64,000 bases of DNA from Dactylonectria macrodidyma (Eukaryota > Ascomycota > Sordariomycetes > Hypocreales > Nectriaceae): positions 558,001 to 622,000 of the forward strand of contig JAGMUV010000022.1 in assembly GCA_020744425.1 (NCBI GenBank), written 5' to 3'. Both the position numbers and the translations under genes were made by a program. How positions within the stretch are numbered: position 1 is the stretch's first letter; the number at the start of each line of letters is the position of its first letter. Below, piece after piece: positions 33,663 through 45,350 of the stretch. The notes below the pieces were generated by a model. It did no database searches and had not been told where the DNA came from. It saw only the letters and a program-made list of their open reading frames with translations.

Positions 33663-34259
33663 TCATGCTCTCTGGTTGGGCGGTGGATGCTCAGCCATGG
33701 AGTAATAAAAATAGTAACACACAGGGATCAGGGCAAAAGCGCAATTACATGTTCCGTTCCTCCGTCCATCTGTACATTCCCTTGTAGTGTCTTCTCCTTC
33801 GGATGTAGGGACAATCTTGAGATCAGTCTTGTAGACAGTCAAAGACCCAACATCCATTTTTGAACTTTGATAAAACTGGACATTTGACAAAACTGGGATT
33901 TTGATAGCCACGCCAACTTGCAAGCTTGAAGATGAAAATTGGCCAAGAAACTCCGTGTCCCTGTCCGTCTTTGACCGGCCATTGAAGGCAGCTGACCCAT
34001 CAAGTCCTTCCTGCAATTCGATTGATACTGCATCAACTCCGCGAACAGTACGAATTCCATCCGTGGAAATTCTTGTCCTGTTATATGCGGACGTGAGGCT
34101 TTTACTTGGAACGCTTCGTTGTTGTGCTGTCTCAAGGTCACCAAAAGTGCCGTTAGAGACGATACCACCGTGTCGTTGTCTGGCAATTTTCCCTATCAAG
34201 TCTGCCATTGGCATCTCAATCTTGAGCTTGACTATGTAGGCGAAGGGATGAAATTGCAT
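33663..34259 (-). CDS. Unrecognised 198-codon frame
   Basis: An ATG-started frame with fairly even composition and a hydrophobic cysteine-containing end (NCAFALIPVCYYFYY). I do not recognise it and see no motif. Ser, Thr and Gly are abundant and there is no clear signal peptide. The alternative minus frame overlapping it (33839-34186) is equally unremarkable. It may be a lineage-specific small gene or chance. Confidence 0.25.
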   Translation of the reverse strand: MQFHPFAYIVKLKIEMPMADLIGKIARQRHGGIVSNGTFGDLETAQQRSVPSKSLTSAYNRTRISTDGIRTVRGVDAVSIELQEGLDGSAAFNGRSKTDRDTEFLGQFSSSSLQVGVAIKIPVLSNVQFYQSSKMDVGSLTVYKTDLKIVPTSEGEDTTRECTDGRRNGTCNCAFALIPVCYYFYYSMAEHPPPNQRA

Positions 34260-35289
34260 ATAACTGAATTCATCGTCAGGAGTGTTTCCCAGTATCTACT
34301 CCGCTTCTCCTCGTCGCAAAAGTTTGTCGGTTCATGGACTAGTGCCACCCAATCCGTTGCCCATACAGGAACGTGATGTCATTACAGGGGTAGAAATCCC
34401 GAGTTCCGATTTTGAGGCGTCATAAAGTCTTGAATACCGGCCGGGACTAGAAGGTCTCAATAAATTTCCTAGTATAACACCAACCTTAAGATATAGCACC
34501 TCTATTTCTTTGACCAATAAAGTAAAGTCAATTGTGGTTCTTGCAGGACATAGGTTTTGCATATTTTTGCATACTTGCTAGCAGGAGTTAACCGGCTAGT
34601 TGGTGAGCCAATTTTTATTAAGCAGACACTTGCCTTCATCCACTTATTGCCTACGCCCACTTCTTGACCTCAGCCCCTCAAGAGGCGGGCAAAAAAACAT
34701 AGCAAACCCTACACCCAAAATGTATGGGAAGGCCTGCGATGTGTTTTATCCGCCGCCTGCCCCCCATGCCCTCGGCCTGGTGTCCGGGATGCGTGAGCCA
34801 ACTGGTCCAAAAGAGTACGTTTCGCTGAGTGGTTCCTGCTCTCACTGGGTGAGGCAGGGAGGCTCAAGCAATGGGTCTTAAAATAACATTTCTTAAATTA
34901 GCATTAAGATCCCTGTTTTGGACCATGTCATTAGGCTTGCACTTCCACATGAAAAGGGCCTAAGAATGGCCCCCTCCCCCAATAAGCTCTGCGCAAATAG
35001 CGACAGTCTAGGTTCCTGATTTAAACATATCGAAACCCCGGCTGCCTCAGCTGACTGGTCTAAGACCTACTCCGTACCTACATTCTGTGGAATCCTCGAC
35101 AGCTCTGGGCTGTTATGCGGCCTTCCATGAGCACCAGGAAAAGCAACTTGAACTGTATTTGTTCCGTTCAGTTCGAATACTCCCGTCACTCGTTGGGCAT
35201 GAACATGGCAGCACTACGGCTGATCTCAGTGAAACCCCCATTATGATTCCCAAACCATTCCAACCACTGGCTGAGGCTCTGGCCCTGAG
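34260..35289. other. Intergenic, nothing recognised
   Basis: Contains short pieces such as GTTGGTGAGCCAA and TGAGCCAACTGGTCC that recall GTGAGCC-type repeats elsewhere, and no supportable gene. Confidence 0.35.
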
Positions 35290-36354
35290 CTACCAAAAAC
35301 CCCATGGTCGCATCTGGACAGGGAAGTCAGTATTGGCTTGGAACGGCTCTAATACCATATCAGACAATTCGCTACCGACCTCCGATGACCTTGAGTCTGG
35401 CTGAAATGGGTCAGTCCATGTCGGCGGGGCACTTTTGATCTCAGGCGTTTGGATGCTCAAGGAATCTGTTCCACTTGTTCTTCTGCCGCTTGAGCACCTA
35501 TGGTGTGGTGTGAGTCCGTTAGGGAGTTGAAAGGCCGAAGAGAGGGATAAGAGGCTATTGACAGACTTTCTCGCTTCGTTTGCGATGTATTTCTGGATGA
35601 GAACGCAGTTGCAGTCAGTATGCTGCAAGAGCTGGGTCTTTAAGTGGTAGATCTCGGCAGTCAGCTGGTCGAAACAGGTTGAGAGGTATTGGTTCTGATC
35701 CTCTATGGCCTGCTCACGGGAGGCAAGTGCTGACACTTCATCCCGTTTGCGCAGACGACACTTAGTAGCAGCGATTCTACTGCGTTCGAGGTTGCGCCGT
35801 CGCCGGGGGTCCCTAGGAAGATCCTCGTCATCATTGCTCTTCCCTTTTTGCCTCCAACATGCCTTTACGGGCTCTTTAGGTTCGACTTTGGATTTCCGGC
35901 CTTGTTTGCTTGGTTTCGGTACATCCGAAACGAGTGCGGAGGCACCGGTTTCTGACAGGCTTGAACCTTTTTGCGATTTCTGTCGGTTTCTAGGTCGGTG
36001 GGGCGGTTTCTTTTCGCGTTCTACAGTCGGCAATGCTGTCTGGGAGGGTTCATACTCCTCAGGGGTCTTGGCTGCCATAACATATTGAGGTGTAGGTTCG
36101 GGAAACCCGAAATCGATCTCTGTCGAGATCGGGGAGGTGCCGATTTCTTCGTCAAAGAACGAAGCCACGGTGACTTGGTTCATCGCTTGTTGATAGGCCA
36201 TGTGACTTCGAGATGCGGGGGAAGATGTGCTGATGTGATAAGATGGGGGGGTTATCAAGCATCCCGCCGCTGGTGTCGAGGCGACCCGGTCGAAGTATTG
36301 GCCAAACGCAAAATATCCCGCCATCTGAGGGTAAGAATGGTCGAAGGCTGCCAT
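35290..36354 (-). CDS. ATF/CREB-type bZIP transcription factor
   Basis: A single 354-residue exon. The basic region reads RRRRNLERSRIAATKCRLRK (N-x7-R core NLERSRIAATKCR) at about residues 185-205, followed by a leucine zipper with heptads and the QLLQHTDCNCVLIQKYI ending that marks fungal ATF/CREB factors (LLxHxxCxC). The N-terminal half is disordered with an aromatic-rich start (FDHSYPQMAGYFAFGQYFD) and a basic nuclear-localisation-like patch (KPSKQGRKSKVEPK). Fungal ATF-type factors bind CRE-like sites and act downstream of the stress MAP kinase in stress response and sporulation; which paralogue this is cannot be settled. The start at 36354 is the first ATG, with CT-rich DNA upstream. Intact. 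Confidence 0.93.
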   Translation of the reverse strand: MAAFDHSYPQMAGYFAFGQYFDRVASTPAAGCLITPPSYHISTSSPASRSHMAYQQAMNQVTVASFFDEEIGTSPISTEIDFGFPEPTPQYVMAAKTPEEYEPSQTALPTVEREKKPPHRPRNRQKSQKGSSLSETGASALVSDVPKPSKQGRKSKVEPKEPVKACWRQKGKSNDDEDLPRDPRRRRNLERSRIAATKCRLRKRDEVSALASREQAIEDQNQYLSTCFDQLTAEIYHLKTQLLQHTDCNCVLIQKYIANEARKSVNSLLSLSSAFQLPNGLTPHHRCSSGRRTSGTDSLSIQTPEIKSAPPTWTDPFQPDSRSSEVGSELSDMVLEPFQANTDFPVQMRPWGFW

Positions 36355-39153
36355 CGATGATCTTTCTGCACAGATGGTGATCGTTCTTCGGTTTCGATTT
36401 ATGCTATCCCAGAGTTGGGTGGGGTATGTGATTACAAGACCGACTGGTTGGGGGCCGGTTTGCCTTGAAGGCTGATCTCTGGACTATCCCTCCTCCTCTT
36501 CCTGCCGTTTGCCAACGAAGAAACACGCAGGGCCTTAAGGCTTCCCGGTATTGTCTATTCGTTTGCTGGACGGCAGCTGAGTGAACCAGTTATATCTGGA
36601 TCAGGCAGGGCTGAGAGGCGGTTGGGGAGAAGAGTAGGTCTGAAAGCAGATTTGATAGGTTAAGGAGTGAGCCGGCTTAGTAATTAACAAGTAGAAATTC
36701 ATAGGCAGGGTTTTGAAGGAGGGGAATCCCTAAGAACGAGGTGATCACGAGAGGATTGAGGGCGAACGGACAATCAAATATACATAGCATCTCGCAAACC
36801 ATCAACTGCCAAGGCCCTTGGCTCTCAAGCTATTAGAGCCTTGTTAAGTCCCCAGGAGGGAAAATAGACTTTTCCTATGAAAATCTCGATATTCTGCTTC
36901 GCGAAGAGGTCATAAGCCCTCAAGTCAGAGTCCACGGAATTCCGATTGGGCCACCCTAGCGGAATTGCTTCAGTTGCATTGCATTTCGAAACCCTGACGT
37001 GCCGGTGCAGCTTGTGCAGCCATGCCCAAACATGGCAGCAAATGACAACAACATGATAAACAAGGGTCAAAGCGTCGCAGTATCTCCTTGCGCTGTGGGT
37101 GGCCTGGTCGGGCACAAGGGCTCCAGATACATCATCCAATGGGGGAGGGGAACCGGATGCGGAGGCTGACAGGGTTGGATCCTAGACCCTTGCCACGGAG
37201 AACGCCATGAACTGGGTACCGGGAGCTGCGAGGCGAGGTGTGTGCGCTCTAATTACCGTACCCAAGGCCAGGGGTCAGTGGCGTTTTTGTTCCCCTCCTC
37301 CTAGAAGATGGAATGGTAAGTGATGCCCTCTCCAGTGCAAACGTGAGGACAGGGTTCTCGAGAACCTTGAGCTCAGAAAACACGAGGATTTACAACTCTT
37401 GGGTTTGACGCGTTCTTTCTGCGAGACTCCCATGATCCAGCGTGGCAAGCGCCGTTGTGGCTACAAGACGAAGCTGTGGCACGAACTCCAACTCCAGCCA
37501 CACGGTAGGGAGCTCGGTGAACTCCATTGCGCTCGGTTCCTGCTGCGGATGCAAGATGGATTTCAACGTTCAAGAATCGCTCGCGATCCTGACCGGTTAC
37601 GGTTAGAGAGCTGAACATGAGCCGATGTCGAGCTCATGGGTACTAGTCATCATCTCCTAGAACGGCTTCTTACATCAATCGCTCGGACGTTACGTCGACT
37701 GCAACTCCCTGACCCCAGCACCACTCAGCCGAAGCTTTACGCTTCTCTGCATGGGGTCGTTGGGAAGAAATCGTCGATCCAAATCAGAGCTATGTATCAA
37801 GCTAGTGGATGCTGGATAGCGCAAGATGCACAGCCCTCTACACCGTGGTATCATCAGACGACGACGTTGGACAGTTCGGATTTACTTGGCGAAACTCCTC
37901 TGACGTACATCTAAGAAAGCGGGGGGTCCGTCTTTCATCCTCCCGCTCCCGGCCAGTGATGTGATTCAGAGATTTAGGGCTTGGGCTAGGCTCTGATATG
38001 ATATCAGCATCGTAGGGCTCTCGAGATTTGCCGACCCGGTCAAGGCCAAGAACTTGACCGGTTGCAGATCTAGAGGGGATTAAATCGTGTCCTTCTTGCT
38101 AGCTCTGTCCAAGACGCAACGGCCGATCTTTTTCAGCAGCTCCACCCCCTCCCTCAGGCAGACGAACAGGTACCTTCACTCGGCGTTCCATTGGGGATGG
38201 CGACGTTGGAGAATACTGGGCTCCCCCCACGCTAATTTCACACTTTCGAATGACGTATGATGAATAGCATGGGCAAAGAAAAGGCAGAGAATGTACGAAG
38301 TTACATAGACCTGATGTAACGGGAAATTCCGTTGACGTGTGTGTCACTCCATCAACAGGTGGGTGATGGTCGTGACAACATTCTTACCATAATTGCTCTA
38401 CTCCATCACCTAGGCCCAATGAATGAGGATTCAGACTGCGGTTATCCTTCACATGCTCGACCCAGCCCGTAGCGAGCCTGTAGCCCGAGGCCTCGAGCGA
38501 GAACTCAACGAGATCGAAACCTCACGAGAACGTCTCCTCGACTCATTCACTCTCATTTGTAAGATAGGGAACGATAGGGGAAAAGGGGTGTTGGGCTCGC
38601 CGAGCACGCAGCAGTGGACAAGTCCCGCCGTTCTCGGCGTCTAGCGCAGACGGCGGCGGCATTAACCGAGCTCAGCCGACATATGGCCTGGAAGAATGGA
38701 GATGTGTCGCAGAGCTTATTTGCCCCGAAACGACGATGTTAGACGAGACGCGTCTCGGTAGCAGAGTTCGGAACACCACTTACATAACACCAATTTCCAC
38801 TTTCTGGCACAGAGCGCGCGATTGAGGGTCAAAGGGTCAGGGGTTGTCGTCTGCTTTGCTTTTTTTCCCACCCCTTTTTCCGTTTTTTCTATGGTGAAGG
38901 TCTTTTTTTTTTAAAAAAAAAAAAAAGGCGCTGCAGCTTGAGGGGTGGGAGCAGCATTCGCCATCCGTTTCTTGTCTTATGAATGTTTTCATTACTGGCA
39001 TGCATGTGAGCAAATCGAGGCGTGTGAGGAATTAGCACAGTCTGAATGTATGTATGTATATTTTTCGTCCGAGGGCCGTGAGGCCCGTAAAGTCCCCTAT
39101 TGGGGCACAGGATGTGCTGAGCTAGAGTCTCTAATGCTAAAATCTGCGCAAAG
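36355..39153. other. Long gene-poor stretch upstream of the bZIP gene
   Basis: About 2.8 kb with no recognisable gene. The first few hundred bases hold CT- and G-rich tracts, probably the bZIP promoter and leader. A frame at 38423-38644 (+) starting in RGLERELNEIETSRERL looks protein-like but has no match. T-rich and A-rich runs lie near 38860-38930. Confidence 0.35.
38903..38926. repeat. T10-A14 palindromic run
   Basis: Ten T followed directly by fourteen A, a perfect AT palindrome. It could be the end of a poly(A)-tailed insertion, or a simple replication-slippage tract. Confidence 0.85.
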
Positions 39154-39348
39154 TGTGACGGGAGCGTCTGGAGTGCTGGACCCAGGGTGGGGTCGATACG
39201 TAACTAGGACGCACGGGGCAGGCCACAGGGACTATCAACGCGTCTACGCGTCTACGCGCCTGCCCGCTTTCTCTCTTTCCTCTTCATCGTAGTATTCTCG
39301 CAATACAGTGGCATTACCTCTTAAGTTGATCTCATCTGGCCCGTGACA
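39154..39348 (+). mobile_element. Solo LTR, copy 3 (195 bp)
   Basis: Same 195-bp unit as 20463-20657, differing at about two positions (GATACG for GATATG; TTAAG for TTGAG). It is flanked by a perfect 5-bp duplication, CAAAG (39149-39153 and 39349-39353). Confidence 0.93.
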
Positions 39349-39442
39349 CAAAGCCTTCGTAAACTGCAGAACAGACCACTATCCAGCATATCATCGGCTC
39401 AAAGGCGCATTGTGTCGAGCCTGTTACCCGTCAGCGGGATGA

Positions 39443-40314
39443 CTAGGCGCGGCTATTACACACTCTGAATGAATGGAATTTATTCCGCCTGTAGGTTAGG
39501 TGCCCCATTTTTGGCCGTCCAATGCCGCCTTTCCCCCAAGAAAGAATGAGAGGTTTCCCATCGTTGCCTGTCCGGCCCGTCGCATGCCTTCCCGCTGTGC
39601 ATTCCACTGCGTACACCGGAACAGAAAGTGTTCTATCGTTTCTACTGCGTGTCCACAGTCGCACATGTCCGGTTCTGCTGCTCCAGTCCTGTGCAGGCAG
39701 CTGTTGATAAAAGCCATTCCTGTGCGCAGCTGTGAGAACATATCTGATTCGCGTCTCTTCAGTCCATCGTAAAGGGAGCGTGTGTGTGTGTCTGGTACAT
39801 AGCGCTTTATCAATTCGCTTCGAATAGTTTCCGACCATATCGGGCAGAGTCTTCTGCTGTTGCTGCTGTGCGATCGTCAGTCTCATCCGCGTAGAACCAG
39901 CTTGATATGCTGTTTCTTCAGTCTGTGTTTCCTCCGTTCGGTTCTTCGTGTTGAGATCCGTTGTTTGACGGACCAATGGCTATTCCGACCCATTGGTGGC
40001 TGGGATGTGGATGTCTTCTTGTCAATGGCTTCCGCTGGTTAGCGCTAGTTTTCTTCTTCTTTAATCAATACAATATGCTCATTTTAACATTCCACTCTTT
40101 CTTCCCATGGCGCTAGTGTGAATGGTTGAATGGTTTCCAGCTGTTCCATTGGTATATCCCCGAGTGTCGTTGCTACCTGGTAGAGTGGTGACCGGTGAGC
40201 CCTTCTGAACGCTCGTGTGCGGGATGTCATCCTGCGGAGAGGGTTGGTGCCGGGCAATGTGTCAATATCCGTCCACATCTTGATCGCCCTCTTCCAGAAC
40301 CGTTGCCATTTCAA
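39443..40314 (-). mobile_element. Tad1-like LINE fragment (post-RT part and C-terminal cysteine motif)
   Basis: On the minus strand, 40314-40084 encodes LPGTNPLRRMTSRTRAFRRA and PFTLAPWEE, the segment after the reverse transcriptase in fungal Tad-type LINEs. Then, after a junction without RNase H, come EAIDKKTSTSQPP, SQLRTGMAFINSCLHRTGAAE and the final CDCGHAVETIEHFLFRCTQW motif with NLSFFLGGK. Frames shift in between. The RNase H domain expected in the middle is missing, and the same junction recurs at 45228-45350. Dead. Confidence 0.82.
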
Positions 40315-40320
40315 TAGGGT

Positions 40321-40684
40321 GGAAGTTGAAACTGGTCGCCGGCTAAATTTCGCGGGCGGCAGGATCTGTAGCCTAGTGGGGCTCTTCAGCTAGAGTGCGT
40401 GAGTTGACCTAGTTTGTACGGGCAATATCACAGCTTCATGTCAAGGCTAAAAACACAACTATTCCGGATTAGTCCACTGATCCTACCAGAGAAGGTTGTA
40501 TAAAATGGGGCTCGCAGATCATACAGTCGGCTGGTATGACAAGATTCTGTGAATGCCAATCTGCTGAAGCAGAAGGTCATAGTTTCATTATACGCTTGAC
40601 AAGCTTCGTTACATTTCCCATGCCTGAGCCAACGTCTTAGATCGATTGTCAATTGAGTACCACAAACTACATCTCTTAAATATC
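40321..40684. other. Short gap, no gene
   Basis: 3' flank of the receptor gene. Nothing recognised. Confidence 0.4.
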
Positions 40685-41918
40685 CTATCGAGTTGATATT
40701 TGGGTTTGAATCCCACAGCTTGTCTGAGTTCCATAGAGGCAGACCCTGCTTGGCTTCTTATGACCCTGACTCAACTGTTCTAGACTCCCAATGACAGCCA
40801 AACTTGACTCCTCGTCTGTTTCAGGATTTCTCATCTGTAGTAGAACTGTGCTGTCGCCCTTCGAGCTCCTAGTAAAAAAGGGCTTGACTCGTGTGATCAA
40901 AGGTTTGAAGGTTGGGAGGCAAGCACAAGTGATGGCCGACGTTAATTCCGCAAGGGACCACGATGCTGCAGTGGCGTTCCACCAGGTCTGATCAGACGCG
41001 GGTTTGAGCCACTGCATCCTGAGGATCGAGACGGCAACAGTGCTGCGGGTTGAACTGTTAGCGGTGGACCTCAACTAGAAGCTTCAAAGTCTGATAGCTT
41101 ACAAGAAACCCAGTCCGAAAATGCACATGACGTATACTTTCTGGGTGCGAGGTAGTTGAATCTTCCAGTATATCGGGAGAGGGAGGATTATGATGGCGAA
41201 ATCGGTGACGATATTGAAGACCCCGTTGAAATACCATAAACTTAGGGTATTCTGAAGGCATTTCCCTTTGATGCTCGGATCCCAGAGAGCCTTAAGAGGA
41301 ATGCACTGTATGAAGGCCAGGATAATTTGGGATACTCCCCACAACGACAGAAAAGCGATGGATCCCAGATAGACGTATCGCATTCTGGACACTGGCATCA
41401 GGCGATGGTAGTGCAGCAGAAAGGTCATTTTGGCCCAGAAGAGGGTCATCATGTAAAAGAGAATGGATACCCAGAAAGCCTAGTGGATAATTAGACGCAA
41501 TGTGGCCGATGATCCCAAAGCAGTCAACTTACCCTTCGATAGAGTAACAAATTCTCATCTGAGAGTGTCCATTCATGTCTCCCGAGGCCATACCGAGTCA
41601 CTGAGAGTATTAACTTTTGTTCGGAGAATGAGCCTTGAAGGGGACCACACTCGAGACTATGGTAATCCCGCATCCTAAGATACATACCTGCGAATCAATG
41701 GTATTAGCCGAACTGGTTTATCCTGTTTAGTCGCAGTCCGAACTTACCAATGTCATTACAGCAGCCATGTCGTCCAACTCAAATCTCTTGATGAGAGTGC
41801 GGCACATAACTCGCAACCCAACCATGAGAGTAGCAATCGAGAGTAGCAACACCACGACCCCAATGAGTACAGGGGCTCTGGTCTCGGAAGCATCGGGGAT
41901 CGATTCGGAGGAGGCCAT
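40685..41918 (-). CDS. Second PTH11/SAT4-like seven-helix protein (five exons)
   Basis: Exons 41918-41748, 41687-41651, 41600-41533, 41479-41103 and 41042-40685 join in consistent phase to 336 residues. Donors are GTAAGT, GTGTGG (weak), GTAAGT and GTAAGC. Helices start with VLIGVVVLLLSIATLMVGL; the charged loop is CRTLIKRFELDD; the YGLGRHEWTLSDENLL segment precedes helix 3; FWAKMTFLLHYHRLMPV and WGVSQIILAFIQCIPLKALWDPSIKGKC follow; the end of the domain is CLPTFKPLI. The C-terminal tail is short and polar. The role is as for the receptor at 5102-6494, with which it shares only family-level similarity. The second exon boundary is the least certain; the others are strong. It appears intact between a dead LINE and gene-poor DNA. 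Confidence 0.85.
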
Positions 41919-43487
41919 GGTTCTCCGAGATAGAAAGTTGAGGAAATGGTGACGGTTGAGCAGCAACTGGATCGGGGTGGGCCACGAAATATCTATCCCG
42001 ACACGGTGGAAAGATCGATAAGCTCAAACCAAATACATCACTCAAAACCGACTTCGTTAACTCTACATTGCAGATCATCATGAAAAGTGGGAACAGGTTC
42101 AGTCTAGAGTGCGGATGACCGGAATGTACGGCACGGTGATCAGACGGCCTATTCCCATTTCAGATTGAAGCGCCGTTGATGCAGGAACGCTCCATGGAAA
42201 GGGAGTTTGGCATAAGCCACATTAGCATCGAGATTGAGATCCCTCGGTCGGGGTGAATGGCAGAGAGATTGCCTGGTGCATGGGCCCATCCACAACTGAT
42301 TGGGGGCGTTCGTGGCTGATCTTATGACCGGATCGGGACGTGGCAAGCAGTTGGCGGTTTTACGAAGGTACCAAAACGGAACCTACAGTCACTATCGAGG
42401 ACTCTGGACATAACCTGGGAGTCGGGTCCTGGGAAAAGCAAAGCTCCTCGTCTCTTTCTTTGGTGATCAAGTCTGTAACATATAGGAGCATCACAGATTG
42501 TGGAAGAATTGTGACGACGTATGCCATTACCCGCTGAGCTCCTTACTTTGAAGATATGCCCCCAAAGGCGGAAACTTACTCGTTGGCAACGGCTTCGTAA
42601 TTTCGGCTCGGGGAAGCTCACCCGGGCTTGGCCGGATTTCGCCCCGAGGCGCATCCTCTTTACGAGCATGGTTACACATGGCGTCTAGACTAACGCCACA
42701 GCCAGTGTGACGAGGGTCTAACCTCGAACACGGACACAGACTTATGTCCTGTGTATTCCCATTCCTTGTTGTGAAGTGAACATTAGTGTCTGAATGCAGC
42801 TTGAATCTGCACTTTCTTCACCCACTTGCCAACTTGCCAGCAGGAGCTGCCTAGTCCAGCCTGATGACAGGTTACTTTATGGTGACAGGTAACGGATGAC
42901 TGACCGAGATAGATATGATTGGGACACCTGGCTGTGATACTACCCTGAGGCTTGAGTCGAGGCTGAATAGCTGCATAATTATCATTGAATTTGCCTGATG
43001 TACATTCAACCTGGGCTGTGCTTGGTTTGCTATTATGCGAGAAATAAAGCCTCGGTCCTGCACGCTTGATACTGACTTTTGTTCTTCGCAAAAATCCCAG
43101 ACAAGAACATTTGGCAACAATGGCGGCTTGTTCGTACTGCGGTCTCGGAACATCTACGCTATGGGTAGATTTCTAAAAACCATTCTACGGTTCTCTAGGC
43201 GCCGATCAGTCAGGATGTGGCTTGAAAGTGCAGCCGCCGGTAACTGCTCTTTTTGTGTTCCTATTACCTCACCGTGGTCGGGATATCTCTGATTTGTTGA
43301 CTTTTATTTGGATAATATCTCGTCGACGAGCGATCTCGGCTCTAGCCATCTGTTGATCACAAACGGGACCAGGTAACGATCTTCCCTTCTAATCATAACC
43401 GGACATACAGCTGATATCATAGGGAATGACCCTGCAAATCCCTATTTAGGACCATATCGTGTAATTTAGAGACGAGACCCCTTAGCT
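41919..43487. other. Gene-poor stretch
   Basis: Several frames of 70-115 codons on both strands overlap each other; none resembles a family. Likely decayed sequence. Confidence 0.35.
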
Positions 43488-43709
43488 TGCATACAGAAAG
43501 TCAAGGACTGGCTACAACACTGTCTGAATTACCACGAAGTGCCGGAACATAATGCTGATGCTTCCCACCAAAGTCGTCGGCATTCGTGGATCAGAGCCAC
43601 GACTAAACATTTCATCTGGCCGCACGGCTCGATATGTTGCCTTCATCTACTTTGGGGAGATCGCAATAAGCCAGAGTCAGACATGTACCAAGCGTTGCCT
43701 GTAATTTAA
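43488..43709 (+). pseudogene. Possible HET-domain protein scrap
   Basis: A 73-codon open stretch without a start codon begins IQKVKDWLQHCLNYHEVPEH, resembling the entry segment of fungal HET (heterokaryon incompatibility) proteins (I-x-x-W-x-x-x-C-x-x-x-H). The diagnostic later HET motifs are absent, so the call is weak. Confidence 0.22.
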
Positions 43710-44881
43710 TAAATTACACGCTTTTCGTCCGTGTGCAGTCCCCCTGTCCTACATCCCTCCATCTCATGTTGGAGTACGCGGCAGGGGCTGCATAAGAAAT
43801 TGACAAGGAGTTTTGCAACATTGGCTCCTATCGTCCGCCGCACTGGAGGCCCACCGCGCTTTGGAGAAACCCCACACCTGTAATCTGTATGCCTGATGCA
43901 TACCTGATGCCTGAAATGGGTCTGCCTGCGGACGCGAAATGACGATGGATTTTTTTCCGGTACGTCTGCGAGACGTATAGTCAGGTCGTGGGTCACGACT
44001 GAGGAGTACATTCGTCAATTTCAGCGGCTCAAAGGTACGGCTGATGCGTCGCCCGGTTCTGGCTGCTGCCAAACGTTCACGATCCCTGCGATAGCCATCT
44101 TATACTGTCAAACCACCAGTTCAGAACCAGAAATTTCCGGAGGAGACCAATACCACACCTAAGAATCCCTTCGACATGGGAAGGACTTCCATCTCTTTCC
44201 GGGCGATCAAGGGGAAGGCGAGTAGCAGCACGACGAAATCATGTCATTGAACGCTGATGGTCCCGTAAGCCGCCGAGCAAGTTGTGCACTCACGGCAACG
44301 TAATTTCTTAATTTTTACAGAACGTTAAAGAGACAGAAGGGACCTGCCTACAGGTATCGTCTGGCTTTCCGCACGTCACCATTAAGCATTCGCCACCAAT
44401 GGACAACGACGACGACAGGTACCTCTGGTTGCGCAGCTGACAGTTGAGCCTGGCTGGTTCAGTGCTCAAGCCGCATCGACACAACGAACCCTACGCTCTC
44501 ATGGCAAGGTGGAGACACAGCTGGTAGAGAGGAATGATTTGGTGCGGGAGTATGAGTGAGTATTCATTGGTACTCAGTAGTACTGATAGTTGAAATGAAC
44601 TCGAGGAGCCGATGACTGGTCGTCGCCCAAGCAGCCTTTCCAATAGACTCGTTCGCAAACGCCTCTTCTGGTGCCTTTGCTCTACCCGATTGACCCTGGG
44701 AATTTGATGGTTGACATTCACATGCTAGTTCAATCTCAGGCGTCAGAATGACGCGATGGCAGGATGAAGCCGATTATTTAAGGGAGAAAGCTGGGATGAA
44801 CAAAGCTCTCCATTTTGAACCGGACATGTTAATCATAGGATATATACTGAATCAGTCCAAATCGAAACATCACACATCAAA
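43710..44881. other. Intergenic upstream of the hydrophilin-like gene
   Basis: No convincing gene. Likely contains the promoter of the small gene at 44882; a TATA-like TATATAC lies near 44841. Confidence 0.35.
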
Positions 44882-45159
44882 ATGCCGAAACACGATATGA
44901 CAAAATCCGATTCCTCTCGGATCCAATCATCTCAGGTGCGGACACCTAACTAAAATGCAATGGATGCGCTGACACAACTACGCAGGCGAAGAGTGGAGGA
45001 GACATGTCTTCCGGTGGTTTTGCTGGACGAGCTCAGTCTGCTGGAGACCGTTGGCCTACCGGACACATGGGTGGTGGCTCCTCCAACAAGTCTTCTTCTG
45101 ATGCCACTGGACAGGTGGGACAGGTGGGGCAGAGTGGTGTGGGTTCAAAGGGCAAATGA
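44882..45159 (+). CDS. Small hydrophilin-like protein, 75 residues (two exons)
   Basis: Exon 1 (44882-44935) encodes MPKHDMTKSDSSRIQSSQ. A 50-nt intron with GTGCGG, branch GCTGAC and CGCAG follows, and exon 2 (44986-45159) continues AKSGGDMSSGGFAGRAQSAG and ends VGSKGK-TGA. The join creates the conserved SRIQSSQAKSGGDMSSGGFA stretch seen in small fungal seed-maturation-protein-like (SMP/LEA-like) hydrophilins, which are Gly-, Ser- and Gln-rich, unstructured and often made in spores or under drying or oxidative stress. There is no signal peptide. The gene is easily missed because each exon is short. The frame is intact. Confidence 0.8.
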
Positions 45160-45227
45160 TCGCGCGATATCACTGTATAAGCAGGAAGGTAGGCATGGAC
45201 GGTATCGTTCGTGATACCCTGGGCAAC

Positions 45228-45350
45228 ATGTTGAGATCCGTGTTTTAACGGATCAATTACTATTCCGATCCATCGGTGGATGTCTTCTTATCAATAGCTT
45301 CCGCTGGTTAGCGCTAGTTGTCTTCTTCTTCAATCAACACAACATGCTCA
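45228..45350 (-). mobile_element. LINE fragment repeating the 39945-40085 junction
   Basis: This stretch is a diverged copy of 39945-40085 in the same orientation (both contain CTTCCGCTGGTTAGCGCTAG). It reads on the minus strand as the AIDKKTS...PPM linker of the Tad-like LINE. It abuts a plus-strand LINE RNase H fragment, so the two pieces point in opposite directions. Confidence 0.7.

Noticed and set aside
40700..40725. tRNA T-loop-like string GGGTTTGAATCCCAC
   Set aside because: It lies within the last exon of the receptor gene and no cloverleaf can be built around it.
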